This document shows, piece after piece, positions 16,998 to 25,248 of a stretch of 64,000 nt of DNA (the first letter of the stretch is position 1; every line of letters starts with the position of its first letter). The stretch spans positions 1-64,000 of the forward strand of contig CAZKMR010000011.1 in NCBI GenBank assembly GCA_964553795.1, in the 5' to 3' direction. The notes under the pieces were generated by a model, which did not search any database, was not told where the DNA came from, and saw only the letters and a list, made by a program, of their open reading frames with translations. Source of the DNA: JADLHS01 sp964553795 (GTDB taxonomy: Bacteria > Verrucomicrobiota > Verrucomicrobiia > Limisphaerales > JADLHS01). The position numbers and the translations under genes were made by a program.

Positions 16998-17558
16998 TTA
17001 CGCGCGTTCCATGTATTTGCCGGTGCGGGTATCGATCTTGATCTTCTCGCCGGTCTTGATGAACAAGGGCGCTTGGACCGTGATGCCGGTTTCCAGCGTA
17101 ATGGCTTTCTGCACATTGTTCGCGGAATCGCCCCGAATGCCTTCCGGCGCGTCAGTGACCGTGAGCACTACGCTCGGCGGAATTTCCACCGTGACGGCTT
17201 TGTCATCCACAAAGGTCACCGTCACCAAGCCGTTCTCAACGAGGTAATTCTTCGCATCGCCCACCAGTTCCGGAATGAGCGTGACAGTTTCGTAGTTTTC
17301 CGGGTCGGTAAAAACGAAGTCGCTGCCGTCCTTGTAACTGAACTCCATCTTCTTGGTCATCATCGGGACGGTTTCGACTTTTTCGGTCGAACTGAAGCGG
17401 ACGTCGGAAGATTTGCCGGTGCGGATGCTGCGCAAGGTGGCTTGGACGAACGCGCGCAAATTGCCGGGGGTGCGATGTTGCACGTCGAGGACGACGCTGA
17501 TGTCGCCGTTGTAATTAACCGCCTGGCCGCGGCGAAGGTCGTTTGCGTTTACTGCCAT
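16998..17558 (-). CDS. efp: Elongation factor P, atypical tip residue
   Basis: EF-P binds the ribosome beside the P-site tRNA and relieves stalling at polyproline. The 186-residue length and all three beta-barrel domains fit: the N-terminal KOW-like domain, the OB domain (DGSDFVFTDPENYE) and the C-terminal domain ending TGKYMERA. The loop that normally carries the modified Lys or Arg (PGKGQAF in E. coli, Lys34) reads PGNLRAF here, giving Asn33 with Arg35 two residues on. So neither EpmA-type lysylation nor the usual tip-Arg rhamnosylation is expected at the standard position. It starts at ATG 17558, divergent from infC. Confidence 0.93.
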   Translation of the reverse strand: MAVNANDLRRGQAVNYNGDISVVLDVQHRTPGNLRAFVQATLRSIRTGKSSDVRFSSTEKVETVPMMTKKMEFSYKDGSDFVFTDPENYETVTLIPELVGDAKNYLVENGLVTVTFVDDKAVTVEIPPSVVLTVTDAPEGIRGDSANNVQKAITLETGITVQAPLFIKTGEKIKIDTRTGKYMERA

Positions 17559-17648
17559 AAAATGTCGTTTGTCGTTACTTTGCCCCGGATGGGGAGCGTG
17601 GAGCTTAAGCGACGACCGGTCGAAAGCAAGCTTGGAATTGGAGGAAAT

Positions 17649-17668
17649 CAGGCTAATTCAGGCTAATT
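17649..17668. repeat. Tandem 10-base direct repeat in the efp/infC intergenic region
   Basis: CAGGCTAATT occurs twice head to tail (17649-17658 and 17659-17668) in the 241-base divergent spacer. It could be an operator, but no regulator is known for it. A TTGACG hexamer follows at 17667-17672. Confidence 0.5.
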
Positions 17669-17733
17669 GACGGCGCGCGAACGAAAAGTTTTTGCTTGCA
17701 CCTTGCTTGGTAGGTGCTTAACTGGCCGGGCGA

Positions 17734-17748
17734 GTCGGTTGGACCGAC
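17734..17748 (+). promoter_or_regulatory. Leader hairpin upstream of infC
   Basis: A perfect 6-base stem (17734-17739 with 17743-17748) with a 3-base loop, followed after a few bases by TTTT. It lies about 50 bases before the infC start and could act in leader regulation. Functional status is inference. Confidence 0.4.
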
Positions 17749-17790
17749 CACAGTTTTGATGCTGAACGATACAATGATTTTTCAACCAAA

Positions 17791-17802
17791 GAGGGTGTCT
17801 TG
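17791..17802 (+). promoter_or_regulatory. Ribosome binding site and TTG start of infC
   Basis: GAGGG at 17791-17795 sits 4 bases before a TTG codon at 17800. There is no ATG or GTG in frame near the start of the IF-3 domain, so this site decides the start. Confidence 0.7.
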
Positions 17803-18462
17803 AGTCGCCCTTTTCCTTCACGTAATTCCTCTCCCGCCTCGTTCACTCGGATTAATGGGAAGATTCGCGCCCGCGAGGTTCGGGTCATCGGCTTTGATGG
17901 CAAGCAGCTTGGCGTCATGGCGCTGAACGACGCGCTGAATCTCGCGCGCCAATCCGGTGTCGATCTCGTGGAGATTGCGCCAACCGCGCAACCGCCTGTC
18001 TGCCGCATCGTGGACTTCGGTAAGTTCCGCTACGAACAAGCCAAGAAGGAGAAAGAATCCAAGAAGCATCAGCACGCTTCGACCGTCAAAGAGGTCCAAC
18101 TCAGTCCGCGCATCGATCCGCATGACCTCGCAGTCAAAGTCGAGCACGCGATTGAATTCTTGTGCGAAGACATGAAGGTGAAAGTGACACTGCGCTTTCG
18201 CGGTCGTGAAATGCAGCACACGGAATTCGGCTTCGACGTGGTCAAGAAGTTCATCGCCGAACTCGCCCCGTACGGGCATCCGGATTTTCCGCCCAAACTC
18301 ATCGGCAAGGGCATTAACCTCATGATGAGTCCGCTGCCGCGCAACAAGCGGGCAAAAAATCCCAAGCTTGAAGCGGAGGAAGAACCATCAGGATCACCGC
18401 AAAAAACGGCCCGCCCAGCCGCTTCCGGCGATACGTCGCCCGTTGAAGTCAAGCAAGCCTAA
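17800..18462 (+). CDS. infC: Translation initiation factor IF-3
   Basis: IF-3 binds the 30S subunit and polices start-codon choice. The 220-residue product has the N-domain (RINGKIRAREVRVIGFDG), the basic linker (YEQAKKEKESKKHQ) and the C-domain (KEVQLSPRIDPHDL, KVKVTLRFRGREM). It has an extra acidic/Pro tail of about 40 residues. The start is TTG. Rare start codons are a known feature of infC, where they allow IF-3 to repress its own synthesis. The usual partners rpmI and rplT do not follow: the next gene is convergent. Confidence 0.95.
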   Translation: MSRPFPSRNSSPASFTRINGKIRAREVRVIGFDGKQLGVMALNDALNLARQSGVDLVEIAPTAQPPVCRIVDFGKFRYEQAKKEKESKKHQHASTVKEVQLSPRIDPHDLAVKVEHAIEFLCEDMKVKVTLRFRGREMQHTEFGFDVVKKFIAELAPYGHPDFPPKLIGKGINLMMSPLPRNKRAKNPKLEAEEEPSGSPQKTARPAASGDTSPVEVKQA

Positions 18463-18533
18463 GGTGCGACCGCCGGGAAGACTGGTGGTTCCGGGAACGG
18501 GAATAATTCGTTCTCAAGTTTGCAGTCGCCCGG

Positions 18534-18983
18534 CTACGGCTGCGGCGCAACAATCCGCTCAAATCGCTCTCGGTAATCGGGAAAAAGCGTCCCCTCGCAG
18601 AGCCAAAAACCCGAGCCATCAAAGCGGAATTCCGTGGGAACGTTGGTTTGCGTAAAATTGCTGTGCAGCAGCAGTCTCATCCAATTCGTCCCACATTCCA
18701 AAACGGAAACCTGTTGCGTCACGCTGTTCCCACTGGCGAGGTCCATAAGAACAACGTGATCCGCGCCGATTTTCATGGTGGTGGGCAAACACATTTTCTC
18801 GAGTTGCTGCTTAACCTGGTCCGGCCAATCAGATTGTCCCTGCCAGTAAGCCACGCTCACGGATTTGTTAAACTCAAAACTGCCACGAAACACCGCCGGA
18901 ACGGTTTGAACATCAGGGGTGCATCCCAAAGCGGCCATCCCTGCTGCAATCAGAACCGCAGTTTTCATGTTCATCTTGCTCAT
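18534..18983 (-). CDS. Small putative lipoprotein, unknown family
   Basis: About 149 residues. The N-terminus MSKMNMKTAVLIAAGMAALGCTPDV is a short signal peptide ending in a possible lipobox (ALGC), so the protein is probably anchored in an envelope membrane. The rest is an unrecognised soluble domain with two Cys and a conserved-looking WMRLLLHSN stretch. The ATG at 18983 overlaps the DUF2851 stop as ATGA, suggesting translational coupling. That is why I preferred it over the ATGs at 18974 and 18968. Confidence 0.65.
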   Translation of the reverse strand: MSKMNMKTAVLIAAGMAALGCTPDVQTVPAVFRGSFEFNKSVSVAYWQGQSDWPDQVKQQLEKMCLPTTMKIGADHVVLMDLASGNSVTQQVSVLECGTNWMRLLLHSNFTQTNVPTEFRFDGSGFWLCEGTLFPDYRERFERIVAPQP

Positions 18984-20500
18984 TGCGAAGTTGACTGAGT
19001 TTGGTCGTATCGCTGCGCCAGTGACCATTGTTGCACTAACTCCGGAAACTGACAGCCTTCGCACGTCGCCGGGGAGTGATCACAAAAGTCTCGCACAATT
19101 TGCAGCAATCCTTGCTGAGCGCTGGCGGTGTTCAGCCCCGAGCGCGCCGCGAGCGTTCGCCCCAATAACCTTTGCCGCGCCAGCCGCAGCACCGAGTTAT
19201 CCTCTGCGGCGGGCCAGGTATCATAGCAACGCATTATCGCAGTGCTGAGTTTTTCATTCCGGCCCGCTTCCGCCCGCGCCAACAGCCAGGGCAAAACCAC
19301 GTTGATGGCCAGATCGGTGACGCGTTGGGCGCCGAGCAAGGGTTGCGGTTTGGGTAATCGCGCCGAGCGAAATGTCCAGTGCCACGACCAGAATTTGTCG
19401 TTGTTAACGTGGAAAACTCGAGCGAGTGATTCCTGGCTCTTTTTCTCAGGCAAAGATTGCTCGCACCATTGTTCCAGTCGTTCGACAAAAGACGCGTCGC
19501 AGGCCCAATGCGCCGCGAGCGCCAAACGCCGTTGCGGATGATTGGCCGGACGCAACCCATGAAACCGCCACATAGCGGCGCGCGGCAAAATAAGGTCCGT
19601 AAACTCTTCCCGCTCCCGCCACCACAAATCCCACACTCGCCGCAAATAATCGTCCGTGTCCGAGCGATTGTGTTTCAACTCCGCCGGCAACAGACCGCTT
19701 AGACCGAACAAGCGGGCTTGGATTTGCAACGGGCCAGGATTATCTGCCATCCATCGGGCGCGAATTTCGGCGAGATGTTGCATCGGCCAGACGTTGTGCT
19801 TATAGCCCAGCGCCCGAAACAAACCTTCCCAGAGCGATTGTTCCCAACCGGCCTGTTGCGCCCGGGCCTGAAACTGCGCCGCTTTGATTCGCATCCGCAC
19901 CTGCGCGGCGTCACGCAGCAACGTTCCCAACGCATCGGCATCCAGCTCCCGCAACGGTGCGCAACACTTGCCCACCAGATTTTCTGGCAAGGTGCGCACG
20001 GAGTTGTGCTCCAGATGCAAACTCAATTCGCTCAATGGCGCGTCCAGCACCAACCGCAACGCCAACGCAACCGGCTGTCGCGCCGTCACCGCTCCGTCCC
20101 AGACCACATGGAGAATTACATGCTGGAACGCAGGATTGCGGTCATGTCCATGTGCGCGCCAGCCCGCCGGGCGCAAGTCCACTTCTACGTCGCCAGAAAC
20201 CGGCTCTGCCGCGCCAAATCGGAGGACCGCGTTGCGAAAATCCGGGCCGCCCTCGGCGCTGCCGAATCCGGGATGAAGCACGCGCACGGTTTGTCCGTCC
20301 AAGGTGCGCAACTGGTCGCGTCGCAGGCGTTGATGTTGCCAGATGGCTTGGAGGATTTTTTCCGGCGGTTCGGCTGCATTATCGCGCAACACCGGGAGCG
20401 CGCCGCGTTGGGCGCGCCAATGAGCGTAGCCGCTGGTAGTTACCGGTTGCACGGGACATTGCTTTTGCGCCGGCGGTTGCGCAAAGTCAAGCACGGGCAC
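18980..20500 (-). CDS. DUF2851 family protein
   Basis: A 506-residue soluble protein matching DUF2851 in its motifs: ILQAIWQHQRL, the LDGQTVRVLHPGFGSAEGGPDF block (first part residues 67-80), SGDVEVDLRPAGWRAHGHDRNPAF and VILHVVWDG. The C-terminus has a small Cys cluster (CDHSPATCEGC). The family is widespread in Bacteroidota and Verrucomicrobiota, and I know of no established function. It is upstream of, and coupled to, the small lipoprotein gene. It is divergent from the HtrA protease, with 55 bases between the two starts. Confidence 0.85.
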   Translation of the reverse strand: MPVLDFAQPPAQKQCPVQPVTTSGYAHWRAQRGALPVLRDNAAEPPEKILQAIWQHQRLRRDQLRTLDGQTVRVLHPGFGSAEGGPDFRNAVLRFGAAEPVSGDVEVDLRPAGWRAHGHDRNPAFQHVILHVVWDGAVTARQPVALALRLVLDAPLSELSLHLEHNSVRTLPENLVGKCCAPLRELDADALGTLLRDAAQVRMRIKAAQFQARAQQAGWEQSLWEGLFRALGYKHNVWPMQHLAEIRARWMADNPGPLQIQARLFGLSGLLPAELKHNRSDTDDYLRRVWDLWWREREEFTDLILPRAAMWRFHGLRPANHPQRRLALAAHWACDASFVERLEQWCEQSLPEKKSQESLARVFHVNNDKFWSWHWTFRSARLPKPQPLLGAQRVTDLAINVVLPWLLARAEAGRNEKLSTAIMRCYDTWPAAEDNSVLRLARQRLLGRTLAARSGLNTASAQQGLLQIVRDFCDHSPATCEGCQFPELVQQWSLAQRYDQTQSTSQ

Positions 20501-20555
20501 GAACCCGTTCCCGTTCTGAACGAATCAAATTGTCGGTTGTCTGGTTAAATTAAAG

Positions 20556-21959
20556 ATGAGCAACTATTCACGGGTTAATTTCCGTCCGTGGCGAGGCATT
20601 GTGGTGGCGGTGCTCCTGACTGCGCTTGCGCCCGTCGCCATGCCGGCCGCGGCTGAAGTGGACATTCGGCGCGACGTGACCGTGGCGGCCATCGAACGCG
20701 CCATGCCCAGCGTCGTCAACATTCGCACTTCAAAACTGGTCCGTCGCAACGACACCTACGAAACCATCTTCCGCCGGTTCTACGGGTTGGATGACACCCC
20801 ACAAACCGAAGAACGAATCAACAGCGTCGGCTCTGGCGTGATTGTCGATGTGGTTGAGGACGAAGCTTATATCCTGACCAACTTTCACGTACTGCAACGG
20901 GCCAATCGGGTGCAGGTGCAATTGATGGACGGGCGGGAATACGAAGCCATTCCACTCTTGCTGACCAGTCAAAAGGATCTCGCTTTGTTGAAAATTGTGC
21001 GCCGCCCCGGCGATGAACCGTTCAAAGCGATCGCCATGGCGGAGGATGACGATCTGTTGTTGGGTGAAACCGTCATCGCGGTTGGCAATCCTTTCGGGCT
21101 TGGTGGTTCGGTTTCCCGCGGCATTCTCAGTTCCAAAAACCGCCGCACCGACGCCGGCGGAACGAAACTGGATTATCAAGATTGGCTGCAAACCGACGCC
21201 GACATCAATCCCGGCAACAGCGGCGGGCCGTTAATCAACGTGCGGGGCGAACTCATCGGCATCAACGTCGCCGTCTTTTCACCCAACCAGGGCAAGGGCA
21301 CCGGCTTTGCCATTCCGGTGAAACAGGTTTCCAGCGCCCTATCGGATTTCTTCACGTTGGAATGGACCTGGAAACTCTGGCTGGGCGCGCGCTTTCGCGG
21401 CGCGCCACATCCGTTGACCGTGCGCGAAGTGCAGGCGGGCAGCCCGGCGGATCGCGCCGGATTGAAACCCGGCCAACAGGTCGTCGCCGTGAATGGCAAG
21501 CCGGTCGCACGCCTGGCGGAGTTCAATCAATTGGTGGGCGTGGCGCCGAACCGCCACGTCGCCATCACAATCAGCGACAACGGAGCGCGCCGCGTAGTGA
21601 ACGTGGAACTCGTCCCGCTGGAGGCGTTGAGCAAAGAACTGCTGCAACGGCGGCTGGGCCTGACGACCAGCGTGCTCGGCGAAACCGAAGCGGCGACCTA
21701 CCAACTGTTGGCCGGCGAAGGTTGGCTGGTCGATTCCGTCGATAGCAGCAGCAACGGCGCGGTGAATGCGCTGCTTCGTCCCGGCGCGGTCATTACCGCA
21801 GTCGATGACGTGGCGGTCAGCGATCTGGTGAACCTCAGCAAAGTGCTCACCAACAAGAAACGCGGCGAAGCCACCCAGTTGACGGTGCGCGTCGTCAATC
21901 GCTATGGCGGGCGCCTGGTGCAATTGATGACGGGGCAGGTGCTCGTCTATGCGCGATAA
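20556..21959 (+). CDS. HtrA/DegP-type serine protease (S1C) with two PDZ domains
   Basis: A 467-residue envelope quality-control protease. Signal peptide at residues 1-33 (LLTALAPVAMPAAAE). Catalytic triad His111 (TNFHVL), Asp141 (QKDLALLKI) and Ser222 (NPGNSGGPL). A first PDZ domain lies at about 260-345 and a second at about 365-460. The segment between His and Asp is normal in length. DegQ/DegP-like by architecture; I do not assign a specific symbol. It precedes the ABC operon by 69 bases on the same strand and may be read with it. Confidence 0.92.
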   Translation: MSNYSRVNFRPWRGIVVAVLLTALAPVAMPAAAEVDIRRDVTVAAIERAMPSVVNIRTSKLVRRNDTYETIFRRFYGLDDTPQTEERINSVGSGVIVDVVEDEAYILTNFHVLQRANRVQVQLMDGREYEAIPLLLTSQKDLALLKIVRRPGDEPFKAIAMAEDDDLLLGETVIAVGNPFGLGGSVSRGILSSKNRRTDAGGTKLDYQDWLQTDADINPGNSGGPLINVRGELIGINVAVFSPNQGKGTGFAIPVKQVSSALSDFFTLEWTWKLWLGARFRGAPHPLTVREVQAGSPADRAGLKPGQQVVAVNGKPVARLAEFNQLVGVAPNRHVAITISDNGARRVVNVELVPLEALSKELLQRRLGLTTSVLGETEAATYQLLAGEGWLVDSVDSSSNGAVNALLRPGAVITAVDDVAVSDLVNLSKVLTNKKRGEATQLTVRVVNRYGGRLVQLMTGQVLVYAR

Positions 21960-22028
21960 CGGAATTTTTATCGCCGCACCGCGGTAACTTTGCCTACACT
22001 GGATGCCGCGCAGAAAAGCATTCGCCCC

Positions 22029-22976
22029 ATGATTGAAGTCCGCAACCTCACGAAACGCTATGCCGGCCGCACCGCGCTGGCCGACATTTCGTTTTCGGTG
22101 GCGCCGGGCGAAATCGTCGGTTTGCTCGGGCCTAACGGGGCGGGCAAAAGCACCACGATGCGCATTTTATCCGGCTTCATGCCGGCCACTTCCGGCACGG
22201 TGCGGGTCGCTGGCTTCGACGTCTTTCATGATTCCGCCGAAGTGCGCCGCCGCATCGGCTACATGCCGGAGAATAATCCGTTGCACAACGAAATGCGCGT
22301 GCGCGAATACCTCAAGTTTCGCGCCCGCTTGAAAGGCTTGAGCCGTGCCGAATCCCGCGAACGCATCGACACCGTGCTCGAACAATGCAGCCTCACGGAC
22401 GTCAGCAAACGAATCATCGGTCAACTCTCGAAAGGTTATCGCCAGCGCGTCGGGTTGGCCGACGCGATTGTGCATGAACCGGACTTAATCATTCTCGACG
22501 AACCCACCATCGGCCTCGACCCGCATCAGATTCGGCTCGTGCGCCAACTCATCAAGAGCCTGGCCGGCTCGCACACGGTTTTGATTTCGTCCCACATCTT
22601 GCCGGAAGTCGAAATGACGTGCAGCCGGGTGATGATCATGTTGGATGGCCGGATTCTCGCCTCCGACACGCCGGAGAATTTGCAGAAACACATGGCCAGC
22701 AAAGGCCAGATCATCGCGGAAATCGCGGCGCCGATGAATGATTTGCGCATTCTCTGGGCGCAAATTCCCGAGGTCGAACATTACGATGTGTCCCCCGCCG
22801 AAGGGGAATTTCAACGGTGCGCGTTGACGGCGCGCGACGGACTCGACCTGCGACCGCAGATTTTTGCCTTAGCCAAGGAACGCGGTTGGCCGTTGCGCGA
22901 ACTCACTCGCAGCCGCCATTCGCTGGAGGACATTTACGTGCAAGTCACCGGCCCGAGCGAGGAGGAGGAAGCCTGA
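22029..22976 (+). CDS. ABC transporter ATP-binding protein (GldA-like)
   Basis: A 315-residue ATPase with Walker A GPNGAGKST, signature QLSKGYRQRVGLADA, Walker B LIILDEPTIGLDP and the switch His in LISSHIL. The C-terminal extension is that of drug/gliding-type exporters. It is followed by a permease, an auxiliary transmembrane protein and a DUF4340 protein, which is the GldA-GldF-GldG arrangement found in many non-gliding bacteria. The transported substrate is unknown. The ATG at 22029 begins the ABC domain (MIEVRNLTKRY); an upstream TTG at 21990 is open too. Confidence 0.93.
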   Translation: MIEVRNLTKRYAGRTALADISFSVAPGEIVGLLGPNGAGKSTTMRILSGFMPATSGTVRVAGFDVFHDSAEVRRRIGYMPENNPLHNEMRVREYLKFRARLKGLSRAESRERIDTVLEQCSLTDVSKRIIGQLSKGYRQRVGLADAIVHEPDLIILDEPTIGLDPHQIRLVRQLIKSLAGSHTVLISSHILPEVEMTCSRVMIMLDGRILASDTPENLQKHMASKGQIIAEIAAPMNDLRILWAQIPEVEHYDVSPAEGEFQRCALTARDGLDLRPQIFALAKERGWPLRELTRSRHSLEDIYVQVTGPSEEEEA

Positions 22977-23728
22977 TGCAAGTGTTTCTCACCCTGACGC
23001 GGCGGGAACTCGCCACGTATTTTGTTTCGCTGACCGGCTACATCACCATCGCCGCGGTGTCGTTGCTGTGCGGCTGGAGTTTCTGCGTGATGATTCGCAA
23101 CATGGGCACGGAATCGTTTCAACTGCCCGTCACGGAACTGTTTTTTCAAAGTCCGCTGTTCTGGTTCATCCTGCTCATCGCCAATGCCGTCATCACGATG
23201 CGGCTTTACGCGCACGAAAAATATGCCGGCACGTATGAAACGCTGATGACCACGCCCGTTGGCGACCTGCAGGTGGTAAGCGCCAAGTTCACGGCGGGGT
23301 GGTTGTTCTACATGATTACCTGGCTGCCGTTTCTCGGCTGCTGCTATCTGATTCAAAGCTACGCCAAACAGGCTGGCGCGCTTGACCCGGGGGTGTTGAT
23401 TGGCACTTACGTGGGCATCGGATTGTTCGGCGCCTTCTTCGTTTCGTTCGGCGCGTTTGCCTCCGCGCTGACCGCGAATCAAATGGTGGCGGCGATGATC
23501 ACGATGCTGGTCGGCATGACGTTGTTCGGCTTGAGTTACATCGCCGGCCCAAGTTTCGCCGGCGCCAACTGGCAGGAACAAGTGTTGAGCCGGTTCAGCT
23601 TCTTCGACCAGATGCGGGAGTTCGCACACGGCGTGATTGATACGCGGTCGGTGGCATTGCTGGTGAGCCTGACCTTTCTGTTTTTGTTCCTCACCTTGCG
23701 CGTGGTGGAAAGCCGCCGCTGGAAATAA
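22976..23728 (+). CDS. ABC-2 type permease (GldF-like)
   Basis: A 250-residue inner-membrane permease with six predicted helices (about 20-45, 65-85, 105-130, 140-165, 175-200, 228-245). The cytoplasmic motif YAHEKYAGTYETLMTTPV is typical of the ABC-2 permeases. It starts at the ATG overlapping the ATPase stop (TGATG), with a strong Shine-Dalgarno run (GGAGGAGGAAG) just before it. It probably pairs with the ATPase to its left and the GldG-like protein to its right. Confidence 0.9.
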   Translation: MQVFLTLTRRELATYFVSLTGYITIAAVSLLCGWSFCVMIRNMGTESFQLPVTELFFQSPLFWFILLIANAVITMRLYAHEKYAGTYETLMTTPVGDLQVVSAKFTAGWLFYMITWLPFLGCCYLIQSYAKQAGALDPGVLIGTYVGIGLFGAFFVSFGAFASALTANQMVAAMITMLVGMTLFGLSYIAGPSFAGANWQEQVLSRFSFFDQMREFAHGVIDTRSVALLVSLTFLFLFLTLRVVESRRWK

Positions 23729-23730
23729 CC

Positions 23731-25236
23731 ATGGCCGAAGCCTCGCATTCAAAACCCAGCTTCACGCCGCGTCGCAAATGGGCGGTGGCGTTTGACGTCG
23801 CGGTGCGCACGCTGGTGGTGGTGGCGGTGCTGGTGATGTTGAATCACCTGGCCGGCGTGTTCTTTCATCGCCAATACCTGAGCGAATCCACGCGCGTCGA
23901 ACTTTCGCCCCGCACCCAAAACGTCCTGCAAACGCTCACCAACGACGTCACCGTCACGATCTATTACGACCGCAACGATGAATTTTATCCCACCATTCAC
24001 TCGCTGTTGCGGGAGTATCAGGCGTTGAATCCGCGCCTGCGGGTCCAAACTGTGGATTATGTGCGCGACGCCGCCGAAGCACTGCGCATCAAGCAAAAGC
24101 ACAAATTGCCCGAGACCACGCGCGACGAGGAAAAGAATTTTGTCATCTTTGAATCCGGCAGTCAGTTCAGCCAGGTGATTCCCGGCGCCGTCCTGACGGA
24201 AACGGTGGTGGAAATCAACGAACAGGAACGCACCTATCGCCGCCGCGCCACGGCGTTCAAAGGCGAAACCGTTTTCACCGCCGTGCTGCGCACGATTGTC
24301 AGCCCGAAACGCTACAAAGCCTACGTGCTTCAGGGGCACGGCGAACATAATTTTGACAGTGGCGACGAACTCACCGGCTATCTTGATTTCCACGCGTTGC
24401 TGCGGCAGAACTCCGTCGATCCCGAACCGCTGCTTTTGTCCGGCACCAACGCCATTCCGGCCGACTGCGATTTGTTGATCATCGCCGGGCCGCGCGCCGC
24501 GCTGCTGGAAGGCGAGTTGGAGAAAATCGAACAGTATCTGGACGAGGGCGGACGGCTCTTCGCGCTGTTCAATTCCAATTTCATCGATCCGCGCGCCGGG
24601 TTGGAACGTATCCTCGCCACCCAATGGGGCGTCGCTGTGAGTGATGGCGTTGTCACCGATCCCGCGAACGCCATCAATTCGATCAAGGCAGCGCCCGGCC
24701 AGGACGTCACCGTGCTCAGCGGCGCGTATGCCGATCATCCCGCGGTTAAACCGTTGATGAATTTCAATTTGAATCTGCTCGCGCCCCGGCTGGTCGGCGA
24801 ACTCGCCCAACGCGAAAACGCCGCCGACGCCCCGACCGTCAAGGAACTCTTCTTCAGCGCGCCCACCGCCACGCTGGCCGGCAAACCGCGCGTCCCGGCG
24901 CAATCCTTTCCGCTCGCGGTGGCGGTGGAAAAACGCGCGGTGCCCGGCGTGGTCACGGGTCGCGGCAATTCCCGCATGATCATTGTGGGCGATTCCTATT
25001 TTCTCGCGAATGAACCCATGAAGCTCCTGGCGAATCGCGATTTTGCCTATTACGCCTTGAACTGGCTGATGGACCGGCCGCAATTCACCGAAGGCATCGG
25101 GCCGAAACCGTTCACGGAGTTTCGCGTCGTGTTGACCGAAACCCAGATGACGAACCTGCGCTGGATGTTGCTGGGCGCGATCCCCGGCGGAATCTTATTC
25201 TTCGGCGTGCTGGTCTGGTGGCGGCGGCGCAAATGA
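23731..25236 (+). CDS. GldG-like ABC auxiliary protein
   Basis: A 501-residue membrane protein: one N-terminal helix (about 24-44), a large periplasmic region and a C-terminal helix (about 475-495) followed by WRRRK. The region with LSPRTQNVLQTL, VTIYYDRND and LLIIAGPRAALLEGE fits the ABC_transp_aux/GldG family, which lies beside GldF-type permeases. It starts 2 bases after the permease stop. The family's biochemical role is not settled. Confidence 0.88.
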   Translation: MAEASHSKPSFTPRRKWAVAFDVAVRTLVVVAVLVMLNHLAGVFFHRQYLSESTRVELSPRTQNVLQTLTNDVTVTIYYDRNDEFYPTIHSLLREYQALNPRLRVQTVDYVRDAAEALRIKQKHKLPETTRDEEKNFVIFESGSQFSQVIPGAVLTETVVEINEQERTYRRRATAFKGETVFTAVLRTIVSPKRYKAYVLQGHGEHNFDSGDELTGYLDFHALLRQNSVDPEPLLLSGTNAIPADCDLLIIAGPRAALLEGELEKIEQYLDEGGRLFALFNSNFIDPRAGLERILATQWGVAVSDGVVTDPANAINSIKAAPGQDVTVLSGAYADHPAVKPLMNFNLNLLAPRLVGELAQRENAADAPTVKELFFSAPTATLAGKPRVPAQSFPLAVAVEKRAVPGVVTGRGNSRMIIVGDSYFLANEPMKLLANRDFAYYALNWLMDRPQFTEGIGPKPFTEFRVVLTETQMTNLRWMLLGAIPGGILFFGVLVWWRRRK

Positions 25237-25248
25237 GAAACGCGTGAG

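Noticed and set aside
23749..25083. 444-codon frame opposite the GldG-like gene
   Set aside because: Shadow of a well-supported gene; no domain-like sequence.
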